From positions 1 to 64,000 of the forward strand of contig NZ_CANLOB010000010.1 of the NCBI RefSeq assembly GCF_947492815.1: a DNA stretch of 64,000 nt, in the 5' to 3' direction. Below, piece after piece: positions 56,041 through 64,000 of the stretch (position 1 is the stretch's first letter; the number at the start of each line of letters is the position of its first letter). The notes below the pieces were generated by a model. The model did not search any database. It was not told the origin of the DNA and worked only from the letters and a program-made list of their open reading frames with translations. The DNA is from an uncultured Dokdonia sp. GTDB taxonomy: Bacteria > Bacteroidota > Bacteroidia > Flavobacteriales > Flavobacteriaceae. Both the position numbers and the translations under genes were made by a program.

Positions 56041-56070
56041 AAAAGGTCGTCAATTTCTTGACGACCTTTT
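56041..56070 (-). terminator. Terminator of the giant CHRD protein gene
   Basis: A perfect 13-bp stem (AAAAGGTCGTCAA with TTGACGACCTTTT, four-base loop). On the minus strand the T-tail TTTTTATAT follows. It separates the large gene from the small double-glycine gene downstream. Confidence 0.92.
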
Positions 56071-56125
56071 TCCCAACCAATCATAAACAAGAATTCATTA
56101 CGAACCCTTATTACTTTTAAAATCG

Positions 56126-59100
56126 TTATCTCTTTATGAAACGCTTTACTGTTCTTGTATTTGATGTCTCATCAATTACTTCTAGTAAGTACATTCCATC
56201 ACTTAATCTAGATACATCAAGTGTATTATCTTGAGCTGAGTATGTTTCACTCATTACAATCTGTCCTGTTACTGAATATACATTTACAGCATATCCATTA
56301 TTTACACCACCTAATGAGATGTTTAAGAATGATGTTGTAGGGTTTGGATACATTGATAGTTCTAAACTAATTTGATTATCCTCTACAGCCAGTACATCTG
56401 TACGTATCACTTCGATAAAATCGTCTGAGATATCTGAACAATCTAAATCATCTAGTGCTGATAATGGCTCTCCGATTTGATCTAATCCATTTCCAGGAAC
56501 ACCTCTGTAAGACCATCCCCAGATTTCGCAAGTTCCTAATCCTGCTCCTTCAAGATCTATCGTATCTGTATTTACTACATTTAAAATCAATCCTGTGTCT
56601 GCATCAGTAATAACATATCTGTATGATAAGTTTGGAGATTCATTCTCATGTTGTACTACAATTGGATTTGCAATACCATCTCCTACTAAAATTGTTACAG
56701 CGTTATCTCCTGTAACGATTGTCGTGTTCTCTCCAATAGCGTCTGTAGCATCTATATCAATACTTACAGTACCTCCATCGGCAGTTTCTCTAATGACAGT
56801 AATTGCATTGTCTGAGATATCTGAACAATCTAAATCATCTAGCGCTGATAATGGCTCTCCAATTTGATCTAATCCATTTCCAGGAACACCTCTATAAGAC
56901 CATCCCCAAATCTCACACGTTCCAGGACCTGCTGGGTCAAGACTAATTGAGTTTGTGTTTACAACATTAAGAATCAATCCTGTAGCTGCGTCTGTAATTA
57001 CATAACGATAAGATAAGTTTGGTGAATCATTCTCGTGTACTACTACGATAGGATCCATCTGACCATCTACACAAATCACTGCTTCTGTATCTCCATTGAA
57101 TGTTGTTGTTCCATTTGGATTTCCTGTTGCATCAAGATCAATAGCTACAGTACCTCCATCGGCAGTTTCTCTAATGACAGTAATTGCATTGTCTGAGATA
57201 TCTGAACAATCTAAATCATCTAGCGCTGATAATGGCTCTCCGATTTGATCTAATCCATTTCCAGGAACACCTCTATAAGACCATCCCCAAATCTCACACG
57301 TTCCAGGACCTGCTGGGTCAAGGCTAATTGAGTTTGTGTTTACAACATTAAGAATCAATCCTGTAGCCGCATCTGTAATTACATAACGGTAAGATAAGTT
57401 TGGTGAATCATTCTCGTGTACGACTACGATAGGATCCATCTGACCATCTACACAAATCACTGCTTCTGTATCTCCATTGAATGTTGTTGTTCCATTTGGA
57501 TTTCCTGTTGCATCAAGATCAATAGCTACAGTACCTCCATCGGCAACTTCTCTCAATACAAATACTGAATTTAATGAAAGAGCTAAACAACCGCTATCTA
57601 CAAATTCAAAAATAGCATCAAACTCCTGACCTATAATATCCAGACCATCATTTGGTAATACTCCTGATAATCCGAAAATTTCGAATTCTGAATTAGTTAT
57701 TCCATTTAAATCTACAACACCACTATTATCTGTTGTTAAAATGACATCTTCAATTAAAGAAGTCTCAAAATTAAATACTAATAAATAATAAGGTAATTCT
57801 GATCCTGTAGTTTCTACATTTATAACTAATGGATCTGCTTGTGTATCTCCACATATGATCGCTACAAAATCATCTTCAAACGTAGTTGTTCCATTTGGAT
57901 TTCCTGTTGCTTCTAAATCTATAGAGATTGTAGAATCTGCATCGGCAGCTTCTCTAATAACTGTTACTGCATTGTCTGAGATATCTGAACAATCTAAATC
58001 ATCTAGTGCTGAAAGTGGCTCTCCTACTTGATCTAATCCGTTTCCTGGTACATTTCTGTAAGACCATCCCCAGATTTCGCATACACCAGCTGCTACTCCA
58101 TTTAGATCAATACTATTTGTATTTACTACATTTAAGATTAATCCTGTTTCAGCATCTGTAATTACATATCTGTATGATAAGTTTGGAGAATCATTCTCGT
58201 GTACGACTACGATTGGATCCATTTGTGAATCTAAACAGATCACCGCTTCCGTATCTCCATTGAATGTTGTTGTTCCATTTGGATTTCCTGTCGCTTCTAA
58301 ATCAATACTTACAGTACCTCCATCGGCAGCTTCTCTAATAACTGTTACTGCATTGTCTGAGATATCTGAACAATCTAAATCATCTAAAGAAGATAATGGT
58401 TCTCCAATTTGATCTAATCCGTTTCCTGGTACATTTCTGTAAGACCACCCCCAGATTTCGCATACACCTGCTGCTACTCCATTTAGATCAATACTATTTG
58501 TATTTACTACATTTAAGATTAATCCTGTTGCAGCATCTGTAATTACATATCTGTATGATAAGTTTGGAGAATCATTCTCGTGTACGACTACGATTGGATC
58601 CATTTGTGAATCTAAACAGATCACTGCTTCTGTATCTCCATTGAATGTTGTAGTTCCATTTGGATTTCCTGTTGCTTCTAAATCAATACTTACAGTACCT
58701 CCATCGGCAGCTTCTCTAATAACTGTTACTGCATTATCAGAGATATCTGAACAATCTAAATCATCTAGTGCTGAAAGTGGTTCCCCTACTTGATCTAATC
58801 CGTTTCCTGGAACACCTCTATAAGACCATCCCCAGATTTCGCATACACCTGCTGCTACTCCATTTAGATCAATACTATTTGTATTTACTACATTTAAGAT
58901 TAATCCTGTTTCAGCATCTGTAATTACATAACGGTAAGATAAGTTTGGAGAATCATTCTCGTGTACGACTACGATAGGGTCTGCCTGTGAATCTAAACAG
59001 ATCACTGCTTCTGTATCTCCATTAAAACTAGTAGTTCCATTTGGATTTCCTGTTGCTTCTAAATCAATACTTACAGTACCTCCATCGGCAGCTTCTCTAA

Positions 59101-62100
59101 TAACTGTTACTGCATTGTCTGAGATATCTGAACAATCTAAATCATCTAGTGCTGAAAGTGGCTCTCCTACTTGATCTAATCCGTTTCCTGGTACATTTCT
59201 GTAAGACCATCCCCAGATTTCGCATACACCAGCTGCTACTCCATTTAGATCAATACTATTTGTATTTACTACATTTAAGATTAATCCTGTTTCAGCATCT
59301 GTAATTACATATCTGTATGATAAGTTTGGAGAATCATTCTCATGTACGACTACGATAGGGTCTGCCTGTGAATCTAAACAGATCACTGCTTCCGTATCTC
59401 CATTGAATGTTGTAGTTCCATTTGGATTTCCTGTTGCTTCTAAATCAATACTTACAGTACCTCCATCGGCAGCTTCTCTAATAACTGTTACTGCATTGTC
59501 TGAGATGTCTGAACAATCTAAATCATCTAGTGCTGAAAGTGGTTCTCCTACTTGATCTAATCCGTTTCCTGGAACACCTCTATAAGACCATCCCCAGATT
59601 TCGCATACACCTGCTGCTACTCCGTTTAAGTCAATACTGTTTGTTGCAACAACATTCAAAATTAATCCTGTTTCAGCATCTGTAATTACATATCTGTATG
59701 ATAATTCTTCTGACCCTGGATTCTCGTGTACTACTACGATTGGATCCATTTGTGAATCTAAACAGATTACTGCTTCTGTATCTCCATTAAAACTAGTAGT
59801 TCCATTTGGATTTCCTGTTGCCTCTAAATCAATACTTACAGTACCTCCGTTAGCTTCTTGTCTAATGATTGTTACTGCATTGTCAGAGATATCTGAACAA
59901 TCTAAATCATCAAGTGCTGATAGTGGCTCTCCAATTTGATCTAATCCGTTTCCTGGAACACCTCTGTAAGACCATCCCCAGATTTCGCATACACCAGCTT
60001 CTACTCCGTTTAAGTCAATACTGTTTGTATTTACTACATTTAAGATTAATCCTGTTGCAGCATCTGTGATTACATAACGGTATGATAAATCTTCTGCCCC
60101 TGGATTTTCGTGTATCACTACAATTGGATCTGCTTGTGAATCTAAACAGATTACTGCTTCTGTATCTCCATTAAAACTAGTAGTTCCATTTGGATTCCCT
60201 GTCGCTTCAAGATCGATACTCACAGTTCCTCCATCTGCTATACAGTTTAATGTAGTTGTTTGCGCTGCTGATGGTGTTGAAACACTTCCATCTGATGCTA
60301 ATACTCTTTGATATAAAAGTGCATTTACAGGTGCTCCTGCAATAGCATTAAATACCACTGAATTTTCTACGTTATATTCTAAAGCAGTCCCTACACTTGT
60401 ATTAATTAATAGGTCTGTAAAAGCTGCATCTGTAGCCAGTTGGTATGCATATACTACTAAATCTCCATCTGGATCTGTTGTAGCATCCCACGTTACAACA
60501 TATGGTGTTGCACTATCATCTACTAAATTTACATTTCCATTTGCTGGAGATGTAATTGCTGTTGCTAAAGGGAACGCATTATCATCTCTTAATACTTGAC
60601 CACGTATTTCTCCTGCTCCATTTGCTATTGTATGGATATTTACATAAAAACCTCCATCTAAAAGCGCTTGGATTTGTGTAGGTGTAACCGTGAATGTATT
60701 TTGAGCAGGGATAAAAACACCTCCTCTTAGATCTGTATCAACTGTTGTGTTTAGAATAATATCTACACCTCCTGTACTTGCAGCATCTCCTAAATGTAAG
60801 TGTGCTCCACCAGCTACTGCTGGTGATGAATCATAATCACTTGACAGATTACTAAATCCTCCTGTTACTGTTAACTGGTCTCCTGTAAGTTCTAATTCTA
60901 TATTACCTACACCTGTACTTATTACTGGTTGTGGCACTTCATTTTGTCCAGATAAGTTTGCTCCAAAATAAGATTGAGCTAACGGTAATATCTGTCCTCG
61001 TAATTCTCCACTTTGAAACGTTTCTGAATGTACATTTATATAGAAACCTCTGTTAGCACTTCTACTTAAAAGCGCAGCTAGCTGCTCATCATTTTCTATA
61101 ACAAATGTATTTTCACTAGGACGAATTATTGCATTTCTATTATCTGCTGCAACTTCTGGTGTAATGATAAACTCTACAGGGCCTAAGATTCCTGCATTTC
61201 CCATATGCAAATGAATTCCTCCTGCTGCTGGTAAAAATAAATCTCCACTTAAGTTATTAAATGTTCCTCCTACACTAAAGCTTCCTTCTCCATTATAAGA
61301 TACATAAATACGCCCATCTGCTTCTGATGAAATAGATGGCACTTCTTGAAATCCAGATAACTCAGCTCTTAAAACTGCAGTAGAAACCGGTAGTATCTGT
61401 CCTCTTAATTCTCCCGCTGGAAAGTTTACAGAATGAATATTAATATACATTCCTTGTTCTTCTATTTGTGCTAGTTGTTCTGCGTTTAATGTAAATGTAT
61501 TATTGGCAGCTTCTATAGTTGCTCCTTGATTATCTACATCGTATGTTGGGTTTAATGGAAATATTACAGCACCATTACGTCCTGCAAATGCATTATGAAT
61601 ATGCGCTCCATTTGCTAAGTCTATTCTAATCTCACTAGAAAGATCATCAAAAGAACCTGAAACTGCTAACTGATCTCCTTCTAATTCAAATAATAGATTT
61701 CCGCCTGCTGTTGTGTTAATAGAAGGCACCTCATTACTTCCTAATAAAGTAGCTTGATAATAATCATCTGAGCTAGGTAAGATTTGTCCTCTTAACTCTC
61801 CTCCTGTAAATACACTAGAATGAATATTTACATAAAACTCTCTAGCATTTAGAGCAGTTACTTGATCATCTGTAAGTGTAAAAGTATTGTCCACCGCATT
61901 GTAAACTCCGGCAGTATTTCCATCGCTTAACACTGCTGTCAATGAAAGCTCTATACCTCCATTACGTCCAGCAAGTGCTCTGTGAATATGATCACCACCA
62001 GCTGCTGGTGTATATAATTCTCCTCGTAATCCTTCAAAAGATCCAGATACTACGAGTTCATTTCCTGTTAGTGTAGCATTTACAGTTCCTGTTGCAGTTG

Positions 62101-62665
62101 TAAATGCAGCAGGGTTTTCTTGAACACCACTTAGGATTGCTGTAAATTCAACTGGAGTAGGCGCTCCCATCCATACAGCAGCACTACCACCTATAGCAGT
62201 TGTATACGGAGATGCTCCTCCTACAAAGTTTGCAGCATTATCCCAAATACCAGCTGTTACCGCTTGACTTGCGCGATCCTGATTAGGACCTCCCCACTGC
62301 ATGAAATCTACATATATACTTGAGTTTGTAGATCCAAAAGAGTTTGTACTAAACAATCCTAATCCACCAGCTCCATCTGCATTTTCTCCTGTTATTAAAG
62401 GAAAGTCAAATGTTACTGCCTCATCAGCACTAAGCATATAATCACCCTCTACAATAGAGAGTGCGCTTAACTGACGGTATTGTCCAGGTCCTAAGCATAC
62501 CCAATAACTAGAGATATCCAAATCCATATCACCTAGATTTGTAATCGTTACATCATTTGTAGAAGTATTTACTTCTGTAAGTGTAGGGTCTGCTTGTGCA
62601 TTTACATGAATGGTAAATAATACCATCATAAGCCAGAGACCCACATTAAATAATTTTCTTTTCAT
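56126..62665 (-). CDS. Giant secreted CHRD/tandem-repeat protein with T9SS type A sorting domain
   Basis: A 2179-residue surface protein. Order of parts: signal peptide (about 1-24); a lamin-tail-like domain (about 25-170, TNLGDMDLDISSYWV); four CHRD domains (about 170-690), each with the hallmark ending YVNIHS...GELRGQILP; a fibronectin-like segment (about 700-800); ten tandem repeats of about 126 residues (about 805-2090) with SIDLEATGNPNGTT, SYRYVITDA, CEIWGWSYRGVPGNGLDQ and LDDLDCSDISDN; and a C-terminal type A sorting domain (SMYPNPTTSFLNISLGG, ending VKRFIKR). Repeat 7 is strongly diverged and repeats 8 and 9 are near-identical. It should be exported by the type IX system and stay on the cell surface. 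A role in adhesion or in extracellular structure is inference. Confidence 0.88.
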   Translation of the reverse strand: MKRKLFNVGLWLMMVLFTIHVNAQADPTLTEVNTSTNDVTITNLGDMDLDISSYWVCLGPGQYRQLSALSIVEGDYMLSADEAVTFDFPLITGENADGAGGLGLFSTNSFGSTNSSIYVDFMQWGGPNQDRASQAVTAGIWDNAANFVGGASPYTTAIGGSAAVWMGAPTPVEFTAILSGVQENPAAFTTATGTVNATLTGNELVVSGSFEGLRGELYTPAAGGDHIHRALAGRNGGIELSLTAVLSDGNTAGVYNAVDNTFTLTDDQVTALNAREFYVNIHSSVFTGGELRGQILPSSDDYYQATLLGSNEVPSINTTAGGNLLFELEGDQLAVSGSFDDLSSEIRIDLANGAHIHNAFAGRNGAVIFPLNPTYDVDNQGATIEAANNTFTLNAEQLAQIEEQGMYINIHSVNFPAGELRGQILPVSTAVLRAELSGFQEVPSISSEADGRIYVSYNGEGSFSVGGTFNNLSGDLFLPAAGGIHLHMGNAGILGPVEFIITPEVAADNRNAIIRPSENTFVIENDEQLAALLSRSANRGFYINVHSETFQSGELRGQILPLAQSYFGANLSGQNEVPQPVISTGVGNIELELTGDQLTVTGGFSNLSSDYDSSPAVAGGAHLHLGDAASTGGVDIILNTTVDTDLRGGVFIPAQNTFTVTPTQIQALLDGGFYVNIHTIANGAGEIRGQVLRDDNAFPLATAITSPANGNVNLVDDSATPYVVTWDATTDPDGDLVVYAYQLATDAAFTDLLINTSVGTALEYNVENSVVFNAIAGAPVNALLYQRVLASDGSVSTPSAAQTTTLNCIADGGTVSIDLEATGNPNGTTSFNGDTEAVICLDSQADPIVVIHENPGAEDLSYRYVITDAATGLILNVVNTNSIDLNGVEAGVCEIWGWSYRGVPGNGLDQIGEPLSALDDLDCSDISDNAVTIIRQEANGGTVSIDLEATGNPNGTTSFNGDTEAVICLDSQMDPIVVVHENPGSEELSYRYVITDAETGLILNVVATNSIDLNGVAAGVCEIWGWSYRGVPGNGLDQVGEPLSALDDLDCSDISDNAVTVIREAADGGTVSIDLEATGNPNGTTTFNGDTEAVICLDSQADPIVVVHENDSPNLSYRYVITDAETGLILNVVNTNSIDLNGVAAGVCEIWGWSYRNVPGNGLDQVGEPLSALDDLDCSDISDNAVTVIREAADGGTVSIDLEATGNPNGTTSFNGDTEAVICLDSQADPIVVVHENDSPNLSYRYVITDAETGLILNVVNTNSIDLNGVAAGVCEIWGWSYRGVPGNGLDQVGEPLSALDDLDCSDISDNAVTVIREAADGGTVSIDLEATGNPNGTTTFNGDTEAVICLDSQMDPIVVVHENDSPNLSYRYVITDAATGLILNVVNTNSIDLNGVAAGVCEIWGWSYRNVPGNGLDQIGEPLSSLDDLDCSDISDNAVTVIREAADGGTVSIDLEATGNPNGTTTFNGDTEAVICLDSQMDPIVVVHENDSPNLSYRYVITDAETGLILNVVNTNSIDLNGVAAGVCEIWGWSYRNVPGNGLDQVGEPLSALDDLDCSDISDNAVTVIREAADADSTISIDLEATGNPNGTTTFEDDFVAIICGDTQADPLVINVETTGSELPYYLLVFNFETSLIEDVILTTDNSGVVDLNGITNSEFEIFGLSGVLPNDGLDIIGQEFDAIFEFVDSGCLALSLNSVFVLREVADGGTVAIDLDATGNPNGTTTFNGDTEAVICVDGQMDPIVVVHENDSPNLSYRYVITDAATGLILNVVNTNSISLDPAGPGTCEIWGWSYRGVPGNGLDQIGEPLSALDDLDCSDISDNAITVIRETADGGTVAIDLDATGNPNGTTTFNGDTEAVICVDGQMDPIVVVHENDSPNLSYRYVITDAATGLILNVVNTNSISLDPAGPGTCEIWGWSYRGVPGNGLDQIGEPLSALDDLDCSDISDNAITVIRETADGGTVSIDIDATDAIGENTTIVTGDNAVTILVGDGIANPIVVQHENESPNLSYRYVITDADTGLILNVVNTDTIDLEGAGLGTCEIWGWSYRGVPGNGLDQIGEPLSALDDLDCSDISDDFIEVIRTDVLAVEDNQISLELSMYPNPTTSFLNISLGGVNNGYAVNVYSVTGQIVMSETYSAQDNTLDVSRLSDGMYLLEVIDETSNTRTVKRFIKR
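56400..60235 (-). repeat. Ten coding tandem repeats of about 378 bp
   Basis: Unit starts (the GGTACTGTAAG-type ADGGTVSIDL segment on the minus strand) recur near 60223, 59845, 59465, 59085, 58705, 58325, 57945, 57540, 57160 and 56780. Most are highly similar at the DNA level, so units can be gained or lost by recombination. The unit near 57945-57540 is clearly older. Confidence 0.85.
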
Positions 62666-62760
62666 GACACGTAATTTTTAAATAGTAGTTTTAATTTTCT
62701 TTTTTGATTAAACATTTGTGATTAAATAGTACTTCCATTATTTACTAACTTGTTTTGAAG

Positions 62761-62801
62761 AATAACTGCCTTAGATCATAGCAAATCATCAGGCAGTTAT
62801 T
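62761..62801. terminator. Orphan stem-loop upstream of the giant gene
   Basis: AATAACTGCCT and AGGCAGTTATT form an 11-bp stem with a loop of about 19 bases and a TTATTTT-like tail on the plus strand. No gene ends nearby on the plus strand apart from the doubtful small frame, so it may close a small RNA or lie in the leader of the giant gene. Confidence 0.45.
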
Positions 62802-62886
62802 TTCAAATCAACAAATCAATCTAGCTAACGCAAACACTAAATATTTTTAATAGGGATATTTGATTAAAAGGAATTATTGGTTTCTT

Positions 62887-63039
62887 ATGACCGTTATCAT
62901 CTATATGGTTATGTTCTTTTTTCATTTTTCCCTGTTATTATTTTCTGGTGCAAATAAAGGAGAAGAAAGCACCCTATTACAAGTAAATATGTGTGAGGTG
63001 GAAAAAACGGCTTTAAAAAGGAATTGCGGGAAGCCTTGA
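62887..63039 (+). CDS. Possible small exported peptide (50 residues)
   Basis: ATG 62887 opens MTVIIYMVMFFFHFSLLLFS, a hydrophobic start like a signal peptide, followed by a short polar tail with two Cys (NMCEVEKTALKRNCGKP). It is antisense-side to the neighbouring genes and lacks homology that I can recognise, so it may be chance. Confidence 0.25.
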   Translation: MTVIIYMVMFFFHFSLLLFSGANKGEESTLLQVNMCEVEKTALKRNCGKP

Positions 63040-63150
63040 TATAATTGACTTTACAAAGGATGTTCAAAATAAGCTATACGTAAATGCTCATTCTCGTAGT
63101 AATACGGTTACTTAAGACAAATTATTATACAATGGCATTTTATGTGGTTT

Positions 63151-63174
63151 TATATGCTTTCGCGAAAGCGTATA
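63151..63174. repeat. Dispersed palindrome, intergenic
   Basis: TATATGCTTTCG with CGAAAGCGTATA, one mismatch in 24 bases, with a perfect 14-bp core. Confidence 0.85.
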
Positions 63175-63371
63175 ACGCACAACACACTATCTAAAAGTGA
63201 AAAGAAATGAAATGAATGAAGTAAATAATACAATAGTATTTATTTCAAATAAAGAGATATTCATCTATTGTACACTTAGGTGTTCATTACTCTAATATTT
63301 TAGTGAAATTTTCTTTTAGAGTTAGGAAAAAACCGATAAAATTATTCAAAACACAAGACAGGTAGGCATAA

Positions 63372-63401
63372 AAAAAGGGATACATTATTGTATCCCTTTT
63401 T
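63372..63401 (-). terminator. Terminator of the DUF5777 gene
   Basis: A perfect 13-bp stem (AAAAAGGGATACA with TGTATCCCTTTTT, TTAT loop). On the minus strand it is followed by a T-rich tail, and it lies 23 bases past the stop of the right-edge gene. Confidence 0.9.
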
Positions 63402-63423
63402 AATTAATTATTATCGTGTATTC

Positions 63424-64000
63424 TTATAACTGAATAAAATAAGTTGCATGAAATCCAAAATGAAGATTACCATCTCTAAAATTGAAGTTATTTTCTGTTT
63501 TAATGATGTACTTATCTTCTACAAGGTTTCTTGCATTGGTCAACTTAAATTGTAAAAGTAAATTAGATACTTCCCAATTAGCTCCTAAACTAAAAGGTCC
63601 ATAGGTATCTACAAAATCTACTGGCTTTAGTACATAATAGTACTCTGATACTATAGAAACATGATTACTTACTTTATATCTTGCTCCAAAACCTACTGCA
63701 AAATGGTGAGGACTAGCGTCATCTACAAGTTTATCTTCTGCTCTAAACACATAAGTTGGTGCTATTTGAAAGGAGAAGTTTCTAGAAAATTTTCTTGCTA
63801 TTAGTAATTGGGTTGTGGTCGCAAATTTATTTTCAGAGGGTACATCTCGTTTTGTTGTCATCGCTTCATCTGTATAGAGTATGCCTTTAAAGGAAGACTT
63901 TCCTCTATATACACCTCCTTGAAAAAGTGTGATGCTAAACGGAAATTTAGCTCCTGAGTCTCTTTGATAAAACAAACGATATTTTCCAAATACGTCTATA
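63424..64000 (-). CDS. DUF5777-type beta-barrel protein, 5' end beyond the window
   Basis: The frame is open to the window edge (FGKYRLFYQRDSG precedes the first TTG), so only the C-terminal 190 residues are here. Repeated amphipathic strands (QLLIARKFSRNFSFQIAPTYVFR, then HHFAVGFGARYKVSNHVSIVSEYYYVLKP) and the final aromatic strand are typical of an outer-membrane beta-barrel; the AIGFGGRYK-like and LLISRKFS-like segments match what I recall of DUF5777. Function unknown. Confidence 0.75.
   Translation of the reverse strand, partial: IDVFGKYRLFYQRDSGAKFPFSITLFQGGVYRGKSSFKGILYTDEAMTTKRDVPSENKFATTTQLLIARKFSRNFSFQIAPTYVFRAEDKLVDDASPHHFAVGFGARYKVSNHVSIVSEYYYVLKPVDFVDTYGPFSLGANWEVSNLLLQFKLTNARNLVEDKYIIKTENNFNFRDGNLHFGFHATYFIQL

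Larger units (their letters stand above)
62666..63423. other. Long non-coding gap upstream of the giant gene
   Basis: Over 750 bases with no sizeable gene. It contains a hairpin (62761-62801), a possible 50-codon frame (62887-63039) and a palindrome copy (63151-63174). The promoter of the giant gene should lie within the first 150 bases; no clear TAnnTTTG box was found. Confidence 0.45.

Noticed and set aside
56400..60235. Regular repeats at about 378-bp spacing that could suggest a CRISPR-like or satellite array
   Set aside because: One uninterrupted reading frame runs through all units, and the repeated parts encode a protein domain; there are no short unique spacers.

Overview
The window reads as chromosomal DNA of a marine member of the Flavobacteriaceae (Bacteroidota). 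Support: low G+C, two proteins with type IX secretion C-termini (type A and type B), many 'CNN' lipoproteins, bacillithiol biosynthesis (BshB1), LytS/LytTR signalling, a permease/M1-aminopeptidase fusion, weak or absent Shine-Dalgarno sequences, and at least one TTG-N17-TAnnTTTG promoter. A Dokdonia-like genus is my guess from the dispersed GCTTTCGCGAAAGC palindrome; nothing in the window proves it. I see no rRNA, tRNA, CRISPR array, prophage or complete insertion sequence.

Layout. 0-4 kb: the tail of an IS3-type transposase at the left edge, then leuC-leuD and, after a 478-bp repeat-filled gap with no leuA, leuB. 4-10.5 kb: an AT-rich accessory stretch of unassigned secreted, lipoprotein and immunity-like genes, a DUF4419 gene and a frameshifted relic. 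10.7-17.3 kb: an M20 amidohydrolase, a small lipoprotein, and an ABC ATPase plus permease/M1-peptidase operon. 17.6-23 kb: katG, a LytTR response regulator with its LytS-type kinase, and an exported ankyrin protein. 23-27.7 kb: two serine beta-lactamase-fold hydrolases, an SMP-30-like lipoprotein and two small unknowns. 27.8-34.5 kb: bshB1 beside a trans-sulfuration enzyme, then a tightly packed hut operon (hutI, a transglutaminase-like gene, hutG, GNAT, MBL-fold lipoprotein, NTF2-like lipoprotein). 34.5-43 kb: unknowns, a frameshifted DHFR-like gene, a T9SS type B surface protein, a coiled-coil membrane protein and an S9 peptidase. 43-48 kb: two related helical-bundle genes around an Lrp regulator, AraC regulator, pirin, PAP2 phosphatase and a TfoX-like protein. 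48-56 kb: AhpD-like protein, cupredoxin-like protein, lipoproteins, RidA, a HerA-like ATPase and a cupin/hydrolase/VOC group. 56-62.7 kb: one 2179-residue secreted protein with four CHRD domains and ten tandem repeats of about 126 residues. Right edge: a truncated DUF5777 beta-barrel gene.

The most unusual signals are: (1) a dispersed palindrome, GCTTTCGCGAAAGC, found about 20 times both between and inside genes, where it is read mostly as AFAKA; (2) a longer form of about 68 bp with complementary ends, one copy of which is split by a different 20-bp palindrome; and (3) a 56-codon gene at 55832-56002 that encodes a double-glycine leader followed by a Gly/Asp-rich core, resembling a secreted bacteriocin-type or signalling peptide. 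Together the metabolic genes cover leucine synthesis, histidine breakdown, thiol homeostasis and peroxide defence; the rest is largely envelope and surface biology.
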